DNA of 64,000 nt, from the NCBI RefSeq assembly GCF_014196915.1, contig NZ_JACIEP010000009.1, positions 124,001 to 188,000 of the forward strand, written 5' to 3'. The notes beneath the pieces are model-generated. The model was not told the origin of the DNA and did no database searches. It was given only the letters and a program-made list of their open reading frames with translations. The position numbers were made by a program, and so were the translations under genes. Shown here in pieces: positions 18,915 to 27,344 of the stretch (position 1 is its first letter; each line of letters begins with the position of its first letter). This stretch comes from Dysgonomonas hofstadii (GTDB lineage: Bacteria; Bacteroidota; Bacteroidia; Bacteroidales; Dysgonomonadaceae).

Positions 18915-20072
18915 TTATTTTCTCAATTCCAAGATTCTTTTTGCCATTTTGTAGTCTACGTTCTGACACTCACCTAGTTTCCAATCGCGTTCTTTCAGGC
19001 GTTCACAAACTTTTTCAATAGCTTCATCGCCAAGATTATAATCAGACAAGTGAGTTTTTACTCCCATTTTTTCAAAAAAATCTTCTACTGCCTGTATAGT
19101 CATATCTATCAATATATCATCAGAAGTCGCACTTAATCCGAATACCTCTTTACCTAACAATTGTATTCTTTTGGCTTTTTGCTCTTTCAAAACAGTCAAC
19201 ACTCCGGGTAGAATTATGGCAAGTGTTTGAGCATGATCTAATCCGAAAAATGCAGTAACCTCATGTCCTATCCTATGTGTAGCCCAGTCCTGAATAATCC
19301 CACAACCGACCCAGCCATTCAGAGCCCATGTAGATGCCCACATCAAGTTAGCTCTCACACCATAGTCTGTTGGAATATTCAATGCTTTCGGGCCTTCAAC
19401 TATCAAGGTCTTCAATATTGCCTCTGCAAAGTTGTCTTGCAATAAAGTATTGTTTTCTCTATATGCCAGGTATTGTTCAGCTATATGAACAAAAGTATCC
19501 ACAACCCCATTACCTACCTGACGAGAAGGAAGGGTGATAGTGGTAGTCGGATCGAGAATCGAAAATTTAGGGTATGTATAAGGTGAGAAAAATGCCCGTT
19601 TATCTTCTGTTTCAGCCCGGGTTATTACAGCCCCATTATTCATTTCCGATCCTGTGGCTGGCAAAGTTAATATAGTACCAAAAGGCATAGCTTGTTCAAT
19701 TGACATACCTTCTGATATAATTTTCCAAGGATCGCCATCCTCGAAGCATACTGCTGCGACAATAAACTTAGTAGCATCTATAACTGAGCCACCACCTACG
19801 GCCAGAACAAAATCAACTTTCTTTTCTTTGATCAGAGCTACAGCCTTCATACAGGTCTCGTAATGAGGGTTCGGTTCAATTTTAGGAAATTCGAACCATT
19901 CGAATGGGGTCAGTGCGTTTATAACCTGTTCGTAAACCCCATTTTTCTTTATACTGCCGCCACCATATATCATGAGGACTTTTGCTCCTATTGGTATCTC
20001 ATTCGCAATATCTTTAATAGTATCTTTTCCGAAAATAATCTTTACAGGATTGGCAAAACTAAAATTTCTCAT
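18915..20072 (-). CDS. iron-containing (group III) NAD(P)-dependent alcohol dehydrogenase, YqhD/BDH-like
   Basis: 385 residues from the start at 20072 (MRNFSFANPVKIIFGK). An upstream in-frame Met at 20102 is rejected because it overlaps the promoter core at 20100-20107. Visible motifs are the nucleotide-binding VLMIYGGGSIKKNGVY, FVLAVGGGSVIDATKF, and metal-binding His residues in GHEVTAFFGLDHAQTLAI. This family reduces aldehydes or oxidises alcohols, typically butanol or short aldehydes, in the cytoplasm. It stands alone between two terminators or leaders and is not obviously part of the pectin operon, although uronate breakdown can yield aldehydes. Confidence 0.93.
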   Translation of the reverse strand: MRNFSFANPVKIIFGKDTIKDIANEIPIGAKVLMIYGGGSIKKNGVYEQVINALTPFEWFEFPKIEPNPHYETCMKAVALIKEKKVDFVLAVGGGSVIDATKFIVAAVCFEDGDPWKIISEGMSIEQAMPFGTILTLPATGSEMNNGAVITRAETEDKRAFFSPYTYPKFSILDPTTTITLPSRQVGNGVVDTFVHIAEQYLAYRENNTLLQDNFAEAILKTLIVEGPKALNIPTDYGVRANLMWASTWALNGWVGCGIIQDWATHRIGHEVTAFFGLDHAQTLAIILPGVLTVLKEQKAKRIQLLGKEVFGLSATSDDILIDMTIQAVEDFFEKMGVKTHLSDYNLGDEAIEKVCERLKERDWKLGECQNVDYKMAKRILELRK

Positions 20073-20099
20073 TCTATTGTATGTTTTTATGATTTGAGA

Positions 20100-20134
20100 C
20101 AAAGTTAATTTTTCTATTTGTTATTAGATGCAAG
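20100..20134 (-). promoter_or_regulatory. promoter of the alcohol dehydrogenase gene
   Basis: The minus strand carries TAACTTTG (20107-20100), an exact TAnnTTTG core, with CTTG (20134-20131) near the -33 position. The predicted start site lies about 20 bases before the chosen ATG at 20072. Confidence 0.6.
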
Positions 20135-20444
20135 TAATAATGATTCCAGAGAAAAAAGAAAAACATGAAAAGCTATTTTCTGCATAATCCTTTAATGCTT
20201 TTAAAGTCCCCACCCATCATCTTTTAATTAACTCCCCCATACAGAGAAAATGAAGATTTGCAATTAGAATTCGCATTAACATCTTTTAAGCCACCAATCT
20301 GTTATCCTATTTGTTGCCGGAAGCGTTCAAACCCATGGCAGATAAAATAATTTAAAACCGGACTATTTTGTACTTATTCCTAATATTTCACACAACAAAG
20401 AACGCTTATATAACACTTAATTTTACAAGTAAAAAAATAAGTGC
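20135..20444. other. intergenic region without recognised features
   Basis: About 310 AT-rich bases between the dehydrogenase promoter and the recombinase relic. No ORF with a family match, no RNA gene and no convincing repeat was seen. Confidence 0.5.
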
Positions 20445-20640
20445 ATGAAAGCAAAAAAAAGCAAAGTTGTGCTCTACCTGAAAAAAGCAGTCAGTACAAG
20501 TCGGGTAAAGCTCTTATTATGGAAAGAATCGATATCGACCATTCCATGATGCACAGTTTAGTGGTAAGCTATCCTGTACATCTTGTTTGTGGAATCCACG
20601 AAAGAGTCGATTAAAGGACAAGTGCTGTGAAACGGTTCAA
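20445..20640 (+). pseudogene. relic of a tyrosine recombinase N-terminus (frameshifted)
   Basis: Reading from the ATG at 20445 gives MKAKKSKVVLYLKK, then the frame shifts to KSGKALIMERIDIDHS and again to LFVESTKESIKGQ. In order these resemble the start of Bacteroidota integrases: a VLFYLKK strand, a KDGKAPIMGRITID strand and the LWNPRESRLKGK segment. At least two frameshifts and a stop separate the pieces, and no catalytic domain follows before the intact recombinase begins at 20699. It is either a decayed tandem partner or an insertion scar. The match was made by eye without a database search. Confidence 0.6.
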
Positions 20641-20698
20641 CTATAAAAATATAACAGCAAAATTTGTAACAAATTCATCAACTAAAAATACAATAAAT

Positions 20699-21904
20699 AT
20701 GGTATCTATAAAAGTAAAATTCAGGATTTCCACAACCAAAGACTATGAAGGAGCACTATTCATACAGGTTATTTATAGACGTCAGGTACGCCAGATTAAA
20801 ACAAATTACAGAATCCATCTCCACGAATGGGACGAGAAGAATTGCCGAATCCGCATTGATCAAGCATCCGGAGAAAGAAAAGAATATCTGCAAGTGGTAG
20901 AAGTAGCCCTCATACAAATGACCGGCCAGATACATTCATCCGTCCACTATTTAAAAGACAAGGGATTGCCATACACAACCAATGATATTCTGCTGGCTTA
21001 TCATACCTATACGACCAGATGCCTTTTTTCTTTCATGCAACAGACAATTGAATATATCAGACAACTTGGAAAAACCCGTACATCGGAAACCTACACCTGT
21101 ACTCTGAATAGTTTTATGCGCTTTCGAAAAGACATGGATATATCTCTGGATGAGGTAGATTCGGATTTGATGCTGGCATATGAAGCCTGGTTAAAAGAAC
21201 AGGAGGTATCTATGAATACCGTATCCTTCTATATGCGCATACTCAGGGCGGTGTATAATCGTGGAGTAGAAAAAGGAATTACCCCACAACGACATCCTTT
21301 CAAACACGTCTATACGGGAATCGAAAAGACTATGAAACGGGCTGTTACACTCAAAACCATCAAACAAGTCAAACATGCGAACCTCCAGTTATTCCCTGCG
21401 CTGGACTATGCAAGGGACATGTTCATGCTGAGCTTCTATACTCGCGGAATGTCCTTTGTAGACATGGCATATTTGAAAAAAGCGAATTTAAACAACGGTA
21501 TTTTATCTTACCGCAGGACGAAGACAGGACAGCAGTTGTTCATTCGATGGGAACAATGTATGCAAGATATTGTTGACAAATATCCGTATATATCCACTTC
21601 TCCTTATTTACTTCCTATTATAAAGAAGTTCGGAGATAATCCGAGAAAGCAATACCGGAACGCCATACTGTCCGTCAACAAAAACCTAAAAAGTCTGTCC
21701 AAAATGATGGGGCTCTCCACCGTGCTTACAACCTATGTAGCGCGCCATTCCTGGGCAAGTATAGCCAAAAGTAAAAATATCCCCCTATCGGTAATCAGCG
21801 AGGGTATGGGTCATGATTCGGAAATGACAACACAAATTTATTTGGCTTCATTCGACACTGCTGTCGTAGATAAGGCAAACAGTCTGATTTTAAAAGGTTT
21901 GTAA
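20699..21904 (+). CDS. tyrosine site-specific recombinase, probable DNA invertase (Tsr type)
   Basis: 401 residues from 20699 (MVSIKVKFRISTTKDYEG); a longer in-frame start at 20627 exists but reads into the relic upstream. Domains: N-terminal arm-binding strand, SAM-like core-binding region (FMQQTIEYIRQL), then the catalytic domain with the first Arg in FYTRGMSFVDMAYL, Lys in YRRTKTGQQL, the Arg-His pair in YVARHSWASIA and HDSEMTTQIYLASF with the Tyr nucleophile. The family matches Bacteroides recombinases that integrate elements or flip promoters. The gene ends 26 bases before one arm of a perfect inverted repeat flanking 158 bases, which favours an invertase role. Confidence 0.92.
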   Translation: MVSIKVKFRISTTKDYEGALFIQVIYRRQVRQIKTNYRIHLHEWDEKNCRIRIDQASGERKEYLQVVEVALIQMTGQIHSSVHYLKDKGLPYTTNDILLAYHTYTTRCLFSFMQQTIEYIRQLGKTRTSETYTCTLNSFMRFRKDMDISLDEVDSDLMLAYEAWLKEQEVSMNTVSFYMRILRAVYNRGVEKGITPQRHPFKHVYTGIEKTMKRAVTLKTIKQVKHANLQLFPALDYARDMFMLSFYTRGMSFVDMAYLKKANLNNGILSYRRTKTGQQLFIRWEQCMQDIVDKYPYISTSPYLLPIIKKFGDNPRKQYRNAILSVNKNLKSLSKMMGLSTVLTTYVARHSWASIAKSKNIPLSVISEGMGHDSEMTTQIYLASFDTAVVDKANSLILKGL

Positions 21905-21930
21905 ATGGTAGAATTGTTTAGAAAAGAAGA

Positions 21931-21952
21931 ATCTCCTGTTAAGAGATATGCT
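21931..21952 (+). repeat. left arm of 22-bp inverted repeat (invertible segment)
   Basis: Perfect inverted match to 22111-22132 over 22 bases. It contains a recombinase core-like site: ATCTC (21931-21935), the seven-base CTGTTAA (21936-21942) and GAGAT (21943-21947). The spacer is the reverse complement of the one in the right arm, as expected for inversion sites. Confidence 0.85.
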
Positions 21953-22110
21953 CTGACGCACAAAATTAGGAAATAAATTGAAACTAAGGCATAAAAGACA
22001 CAAAAAAAACGCCCATCAAACTAATATTTGGAAGAATTGTATGCAAACTGTTTGAGAAAATGGGTCTCAAAACAAATTAAACATATAATAATCAATATTA
22101 TAATCACTAA
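21953..22110. promoter_or_regulatory. putative invertible promoter segment
   Basis: 158 bases between inverted repeats, AT-rich and without an ORF. An exact promoter core TAATTTTG lies on the minus strand at 21968-21961, so as assembled it points toward the recombinase; after inversion it would point out through the right repeat toward the surface-protein operon. No good -33 TTTG is found at the expected spacing. A second dyad, TTTGAGA (22051-22057) and TCTCAAA (22065-22071) around a seven-base spacer, lies inside. Promoter activity and flipping are inferred. Confidence 0.65.
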
Positions 22111-22140
22111 AGCATATCTCTTAACAGGAGATATGCTTTA
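22108..22140 (+). repeat. right inverted-repeat arm and recombinase core-type dyad
   Basis: The right arm (22111-22132) is embedded in a larger dyad: 13 bases at 22108-22120 pair with 22128-22140 around the seven-base spacer TTAACAG. Two 11-13 bp inverted binding arms around a 6-8 base overlap is the standard layout of a tyrosine-recombinase crossover site. It could also fold as an RNA hairpin in a read-through transcript. Confidence 0.75.
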
Positions 22141-22241
22141 AGTGGTATGTTTTGGGCATTGTAGAATTAAAATAGTTTTTACTATAATACATACAGTTAC
22201 ATTTTCATTGGATACCTTATTGGTTAATTTAAAGAATCAAT

Positions 22242-22415
22242 ATGAAAACAAACTTTAAACAAAAAAGGAACAGCAAGATAATGATTCCTTTCTATTTCGG
22301 ACATTTTCACAAATTACTATATATATTCCGCACAAAAGTTTCAATACCCCAACGGGGGAATTTTTGTTTGTCTTCAATGTTTGTCTTACCCCCTTTATTT
22401 CCGGCCATAGCTTGA
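22242..22415 (+). CDS. possible leader peptide upstream of surface-protein operon
   Basis: A 57-codon frame starting MKTNFKQKRNSKIMIPF and ending PPLFPAIA. Its N-terminus resembles the start of the next gene (MKKTNLKRKQILMPF), so it may be a duplicated signal-peptide start gone out of frame, or a leader peptide. It overlaps the terminator-like structure at 22347-22365. No family is recognised; coding status is uncertain. Confidence 0.25.
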   Translation: MKTNFKQKRNSKIMIPFYFGHFHKLLYIFRTKVSIPQRGNFCLSSMFVLPPLFPAIA

Positions 22416-22446
22416 GAAAGTATCCTCTGGGAAAGGGGTATTGAAA
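22339..22446 (+). promoter_or_regulatory. structured leader with competing hairpins (attenuator-like)
   Basis: CCCC (22347-22350) can pair with GGGG (22354-22357) over the loop AAC and is followed by TTTTT (22361-22365), a short terminator-like hairpin. The same CCCC belongs to TTTCAATACCCC (22339-22350), a perfect 12-base inverted match to GGGGTATTGAAA (22435-22446). The two pairings exclude each other. The alternative is a second, smaller invertible segment of 84 bases. Confidence 0.45.
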
Positions 22447-22522
22447 TTTATATGTGATCACAAAATATAATTGTATGGATAAGCCATTAATGAATGATTT
22501 TATAAACTAAACAGTAAACTAC

Positions 22523-23206
22523 ATGAAAAAAACTAACTTAAAACGAAAACAGATATTGATGCCATTCAAAGCAATATTGTTACTAGTTGCAATTTCGGGC
22601 ATAAGCCTGACTATGCATGCCCAAGTAACTATTGGTTCGGGAGAGTCTCCGCACAATGATGCGTTACTAGATTTAAAAGAGAACAATACAGGTATATCAA
22701 CCAAAGGTCTTTTACTACCCCGTGTGTCACTTGAAGCTACAACATCATTCTCTCCCTTATCGGCTCATATCGCCGGAATGGCAGTATACAATATTGCCAC
22801 GGCAGGTGATGTAACTCCCGGTTACTATTTCAATGATGGAACAAGATGGATAAGAAGTGGTGATAAAAATCAATTTTATATGCCTTCAATTATCCTGCCT
22901 ACAGATCCTTCGACACTGCCTAACAGTAATTATACATATAGTGGAACAACTTTTTCTGTAAATTTATATAACCTGTATAAAGAACAATACGAACTATCTT
23001 CTTCGGCTACATCACAGAAGAGTAGCGGAGCCCCGGCTCTGAAGGTCTTTGATGCTAATCAATTGTATTATTATATTACGTATTTCGATAATGCAGTTTT
23101 CTCAAATGTACAGATAAGTATAGCAGGAGTATTAACCTATCAGCTTGCTTCGGGATATACCATCTCCGAAAAAACTTTTATGAATATTTTATTCTGTGAA
23201 AAATAA
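22523..23206 (+). CDS. exported hypothetical surface protein
   Basis: 227 residues with a signal peptide (LLLVAISGISLTMHAQ). After cleavage comes VTIGSGESPHNDALLDLKEN and STKGLLLPRVSLEATTSF, a pattern common in Bacteroidota exported proteins of unknown function that are often annotated from phase-variable or type IX-linked loci; the segment IAGMAVYNIATAGDVTPGYY follows. No enzyme motif is seen. It is the first of three plus-strand exported-protein genes (34-base and 13-base gaps) downstream of the invertible segment, so it is probably expressed only in one orientation of the switch. Confidence 0.7.
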   Translation: MKKTNLKRKQILMPFKAILLLVAISGISLTMHAQVTIGSGESPHNDALLDLKENNTGISTKGLLLPRVSLEATTSFSPLSAHIAGMAVYNIATAGDVTPGYYFNDGTRWIRSGDKNQFYMPSIILPTDPSTLPNSNYTYSGTTFSVNLYNLYKEQYELSSSATSQKSSGAPALKVFDANQLYYYITYFDNAVFSNVQISIAGVLTYQLASGYTISEKTFMNILFCEK

Positions 23207-23239
23207 GAGTTGTACTACTAAAATCAAATATCTCAAAAG

Positions 23240-23743
23240 ATGAAGAAAAAAATCGTCATATTCATGATATATATGATCGCTTGTGTCAATGTTTTTTCCC
23301 AGAATTCGCAAAATATATTCGGAGAATACAAATTTTCACAGGTGGTGATAACAGCTAAGGACTTCCGTAGTAAGGCTCCGGTTTTCACAAAAGTTTTCAC
23401 AGACTCGGTCCAGATAATGACTCAAGACTGGGATTTTCCCTTGCAACCGGTGTTTTCCAAAGTCACCATAGCCAGTGGGAATATCGCTGAATTTACCTTA
23501 TTAAATAATGGGTATACCTATGTGATTAACAGGGAGAATTTGCTGGAGAAGAGAGATAAGAGGGATAATAGATCCGGGGATGAAAATGACGAATTCTCCA
23601 ACGACTATTATTTCCCCAGGTATACTATTCTGGAACAAGGGAATTCTATAACGATAGCTTTTGATAAAATCATTTACGGCTCTTCAAATTATCCTGACCA
23701 GACACTGGAAGGGGTATATGAAATGATACTGGTCAAACAATAA
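23240..23743 (+). CDS. exported hypothetical protein
   Basis: 167 residues with a signal peptide (IFMIYMIACVNVFSQ). The mature part is beta-rich (IFGEYKFSQVVITAKDF; NIAEFTLLNNGYTYVI) and contains a charged stretch (KRDKRDNRSGDENDE). The outline resembles lipocalin-like small exported proteins, but I do not recognise a family. It ends 13 bases before the large surface protein gene, so the two are probably co-translated. A role as chaperone or partner of the 1009-residue protein would be a guess. Confidence 0.65.
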   Translation: MKKKIVIFMIYMIACVNVFSQNSQNIFGEYKFSQVVITAKDFRSKAPVFTKVFTDSVQIMTQDWDFPLQPVFSKVTIASGNIAEFTLLNNGYTYVINRENLLEKRDKRDNRSGDENDEFSNDYYFPRYTILEQGNSITIAFDKIIYGSSNYPDQTLEGVYEMILVKQ

Positions 23744-23755
23744 AGAGAAAAACAA

Positions 23756-26700
23756 ATGAGGAAACTAATATATCCGATATTGTTTATAATATCGTTTTTT
23801 GGTGTGGTTCTGCAGGCTCAAACAACATGTGATAACTTTACGGTAAACACAGTTGTAACACCTTCTACCTGCCAGAGTAATGGTACGGTAACCGTAACGC
23901 TTACGGGAGCCGACGCCGCAGGACTTTTTAATGTCCAGTATTCGCTGGAATCGGCCGTTAGCGGAGGATTTTCCCTGCTACCTACAGCTAATAACGTATT
24001 GACCGGTATACCGGCTGGTACCTATACGGTTACGGTAAGTGCATTTTGCGATTCCCAGGGACAATACAGCGTGGTAAAAACCAAGACGAACGTAGTGGTA
24101 GGCGGTAGTTACCAGGTGCCTGAACTTTCATTTGTCGCACCGGGACGATCATCTACTGCCAGCACTGTGTCGCCGACCTCTCGTAAACCGTATGCGGGGT
24201 GTGCAACCGGACAAATTGTGATGTTGTTGAAGAATGGCAACCAAACAGCTACGCCTGTGTTTACCATGACTTCTGCCCCTGCGGGAGTAACTGTTCCACA
24301 AATAGTATCCGTTTCAAGATATTCGAGCGGATCTCTGTCAGCCGGTTATATATACACGCTCGACGGATTATACCCTTCTGGTGATTATACAGTAGAAATT
24401 AATGACGGTTGTTACGTCTCTTCTAAAAGTTTCACGCTCGAAGAATTGACCGATATGCCTATTCCGTACTCAACATCTTCTTATACGTCTCTGACTTATA
24501 ACCATATCCGTCCCTATTTGGGAGATAATCCAGGTTGTTCATTGATAAACTTATCTTTAACAGCGCCAACAACATCAAATGTCGATTTCTACCAGTATTA
24601 CAGGGACGGTTTATATGAAGTAGGTGCAGCTGCATTAAATCAGACTCCAACCAGCTGGACTACATGGGAATATGGAAATTCAACACCCACAGTAGACTTG
24701 GGTTCCAATCAGCTATCCGACTTTTACGGTTCTCCTAATAAAATGTCGATTTATTTCAGGGTTAAGAATTGTCCCTCTGTGCAAAGTAAGTATGATTTGT
24801 ATATAAGAAAACCCTATTATTTTACGACCGGGTATAGATATAACTGTGATAGCGTCAAAGCCATGATCAGGCCTTGGACCGATTATGACGGAGTTCTCTG
24901 CTATCCGATAACATTTAAAGTTGTAAAAACAGATACCAACGAAGTAATAAGAGAACAAACAAATATTACAAATCCCAACCAGATAGTAGACTCCCTTGCT
25001 TTTGCTTATAAAACCCGATATACTGTTTCTGTTATCAGTAATGGTGAAACAATATTTTCAGTTAACGAAAATCACACTCCTGATGTCTCTTATAGTTCAA
25101 CGAGCGACCACAAATATTGTGACACATGGGAAAATTACTATTCCAGATCCTATCTGAATTGCTATCCGGTATATGTCGATATAAAAGATTCCGGAGGAGT
25201 TACTGTTGCTTTAGACACTATATATTCATCGGCATCCGCCGATAGTTATTCACCCCCTCTCGAGTATGATAAGGCATATACATTCAATTTTACGTATAAT
25301 ATAATAATAAATGGAAATCCTTATACGAGCAGTTATACAAAAACTACGGCTAATGGAATGCCTAATGCCCTGACTCTGTCCATATATAATTCCTCTTCGT
25401 ATGAAGGATGTATTATAAATAATGGTTCGCTACGAATATATACAGGAACAACTTCCCGTGTATGGCCCGCTGGTACAGTGTTTACTATAACAGGGCCGGC
25501 CTCGTTCGGAACAAAAACATATACGGTGACTTCATCCAGTTACTATTATTATATATATAATCTTGTTATTCCTCCGGGAGATTATACCGTTACTGCGGAT
25601 TATGGTTGCGGTACGGTCTCATCAACAACTTATCTTCCGGGTGTATATGATGTGGAAGATTTTACATATACAACCGAGAACACCTGTTCGGGAATGAAAG
25701 TCACACCTTCTGCTACTCTGACTTACTATGGAAATACAGCAACAACTTACTTCCGGTTAACAAGCGGGCCAGCCGGTTACGATAGGAGTGTTATCAGCAG
25801 TGGTGGTAGTTTTACTTTTTCCGCCGCGGGTACTTATATCTTATCTGTAGTTACAACCAATGATGCCAACCGATGTGCCTTAGTAAGCGATACCATCGTC
25901 TATACCGCTCCGCCAATGGAATTGGATAATACCAGAACGTCAGCTTATGCCTGCGTCGGCAGTAGCGTGGGCAACATAGCGCTTCAAGCTATAAACGGGG
26001 TAGCACCATATACTTACGAATTGTGGGACGAAAATAATACAACCCAGTTGCAAGGCCCTCAGACATCTTCCGACCGGGTGGTATATACTTATGGTAATCC
26101 CGGCTCAACTTATACTGTGCGGATAGCTGACAATTGCGGAAATTCATTTACTCAGCAGGTGACTGTGGCCAACCTGGAAACTGCAAAGCTTGTATTTGCC
26201 GAATCTAACCCGGTTTGCTATGGTGAAGATATCAAGCTTAGATGCCTCACTTTAGGGATAACGGACTATGATTGGACATATCCTGACGGAACAACTCATC
26301 CTGGTCAGATCCAGGTGATCACAGGCGCTGACAGCTCAAAATCAGGTTGGTACAAAGTATCCGTTGAGGCTGAGTTTTGTGGGGCGCCGGTAGAAGACAG
26401 TATTTACATTTCGGTTTACAATCCTATTAATATAACTGATCCGGGGCTGGCAAATCAGACATTACAGATATGTCCAAGGGCAAGTTTGACTTTGGGAGAG
26501 ACCGTAACCGGCGGTAGTGGAAATTATACATATAAATGGCAATATAGTAGTAATGGCACGTCCTGGAGTACATCCTCTGCTACAACACCTACATTTAGTG
26601 TGACAGGACCAAATAACACAACCGCATCTTTCAGTTACCAATATATCAAAAGAACTGTAACGGATGCTGCTTGTGGTGAGTTTGTTGAGAACTATCAACT

Positions 26701-26785
26701 GAACGTCATCCCATGCTACATTCCAGTAAATCCCGATTTGATGAACTTGGGTACCGGGAATCCGATGAAAAAATCAAAAAAATAG
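23756..26785 (+). CDS. large exported surface protein with Ig/SprB-like repeats
   Basis: 1009 residues with a signal peptide (ILFIISFFGVVLQAQ). The body is Thr/Ser/Tyr-rich with repeated modules carrying a YTV-x-(I/V)-x-(D/A)-x-C type turn: PAGTYTVTVSAFC near residue 88, PSGDYTVEINDGC near 207, PPGDYTVTADYGC near 605 and GSTYTVRIADNCG near 782. Such repeats occur in SprB-like adhesins and other Bacteroidota surface proteins. There are many Cys residues, suggesting disulfides. No C-terminal type IX sorting domain is evident; the end is NPMKKSKK. Position after the recombinase and invertible segment suggests a phase-variable adhesin or surface-layer protein. Confidence 0.72.
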   Translation: MRKLIYPILFIISFFGVVLQAQTTCDNFTVNTVVTPSTCQSNGTVTVTLTGADAAGLFNVQYSLESAVSGGFSLLPTANNVLTGIPAGTYTVTVSAFCDSQGQYSVVKTKTNVVVGGSYQVPELSFVAPGRSSTASTVSPTSRKPYAGCATGQIVMLLKNGNQTATPVFTMTSAPAGVTVPQIVSVSRYSSGSLSAGYIYTLDGLYPSGDYTVEINDGCYVSSKSFTLEELTDMPIPYSTSSYTSLTYNHIRPYLGDNPGCSLINLSLTAPTTSNVDFYQYYRDGLYEVGAAALNQTPTSWTTWEYGNSTPTVDLGSNQLSDFYGSPNKMSIYFRVKNCPSVQSKYDLYIRKPYYFTTGYRYNCDSVKAMIRPWTDYDGVLCYPITFKVVKTDTNEVIREQTNITNPNQIVDSLAFAYKTRYTVSVISNGETIFSVNENHTPDVSYSSTSDHKYCDTWENYYSRSYLNCYPVYVDIKDSGGVTVALDTIYSSASADSYSPPLEYDKAYTFNFTYNIIINGNPYTSSYTKTTANGMPNALTLSIYNSSSYEGCIINNGSLRIYTGTTSRVWPAGTVFTITGPASFGTKTYTVTSSSYYYYIYNLVIPPGDYTVTADYGCGTVSSTTYLPGVYDVEDFTYTTENTCSGMKVTPSATLTYYGNTATTYFRLTSGPAGYDRSVISSGGSFTFSAAGTYILSVVTTNDANRCALVSDTIVYTAPPMELDNTRTSAYACVGSSVGNIALQAINGVAPYTYELWDENNTTQLQGPQTSSDRVVYTYGNPGSTYTVRIADNCGNSFTQQVTVANLETAKLVFAESNPVCYGEDIKLRCLTLGITDYDWTYPDGTTHPGQIQVITGADSSKSGWYKVSVEAEFCGAPVEDSIYISVYNPINITDPGLANQTLQICPRASLTLGETVTGGSGNYTYKWQYSSNGTSWSTSSATTPTFSVTGPNNTTASFSYQYIKRTVTDAACGEFVENYQLNVIPCYIPVNPDLMNLGTGNPMKKSKK

Positions 26786-26880
26786 GACTAATGTTATATA
26801 ACATTCTCATGCCAATGAACAAAAGGAAAAACTTGCTACAAAAAGGCTGTTAATATCAGTAGTGTAAAAATTGTTCAAAA

Positions 26881-26916
26881 GCCAACCGTATACTAAGAAA
26901 CCTACGGTTGGCTTTA
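26881..26916 (+). terminator. rho-independent terminator after the surface-protein operon
   Basis: GCCAACCGTA (26881-26890) pairs perfectly with TACGGTTGGC (26903-26912) around a 12-base loop, followed by TTTACCTT. It lies 96 bases past the stop of the large surface gene. Confidence 0.85.
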
Positions 26917-27028
26917 CCTTATCTTCATTTGTATCTAAACTGTTATTCACCCCCAAAAACACCCCAGTAAATCACTTATTATCAACCAAAAAGAAGAATC
27001 ATTATATCTTTTCACAATTAATACTTTA

Positions 27029-27092
27029 CCGTTTGCTTTTAATCCATTCATTTTTAATAAAAAAGAATACTGAATGTCGTCTTTCTGACAAC
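27029..27092 (-). pseudogene. relic of island integrase 5' end
   Basis: Closely matches the first about 20 codons of the integrase at 49102-50334: on the minus strand KTTFSILFY is readable, then the frame is lost through small deletions. The upstream bases also match, including CGTAACCTATT (27185-27195), AATAGATTACG (27209-27219) and the hairpin at 27288-27321. It marks the end of an older, related element next to the current island. Confidence 0.75.
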
Positions 27093-27184
27093 TCAAGATT
27101 TAATTATTAAAAACACATTCAATATTCAAATAATGAGATAAATACAGATTGTCAAATCTGGACAATACAGTGCCAAGGACAATT

Positions 27185-27230
27185 CGTAACCTATTTAGGA
27201 TTTTTGGGAATAGATTACGAATTGCTTACG
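27185..27230. repeat. degenerate copy of integrase-associated repeat array
   Basis: CGTAACCTATT (27185-27195) faces AATAGATTACG (27209-27219), followed by AATTGCTTACG (27220-27230). This is the same layout as the intact array at 50433-50478, with a few mismatches. Confidence 0.65.
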
Positions 27231-27344
27231 CAACTATGTCCGAAAATGGCTTTTTCTTGACTTTAACACCAGACATATATACAAAGAAAAAGTCCCACAA
27301 ATCATTGATTTGTAGGACTTGTCTGTTTTTTGGCTTAGCCTTCC

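Noticed and set aside
20627-20698. Upstream extension of the recombinase start to 20627
   Set aside because: The added residues come from the decayed relic; family N-termini begin near the Met at 20699.
22108-22140. Right-hand dyad as a simple terminator of the recombinase gene
   Set aside because: It is 200 bases past the stop, lacks a T run, and its arm is repeated in inverted form next to the gene, which a terminator would not explain.
22255-22461. A 68-codon minus-strand frame in the leader of the surface operon
   Set aside because: Runs antisense through the structured leader; no family match and no start signal.
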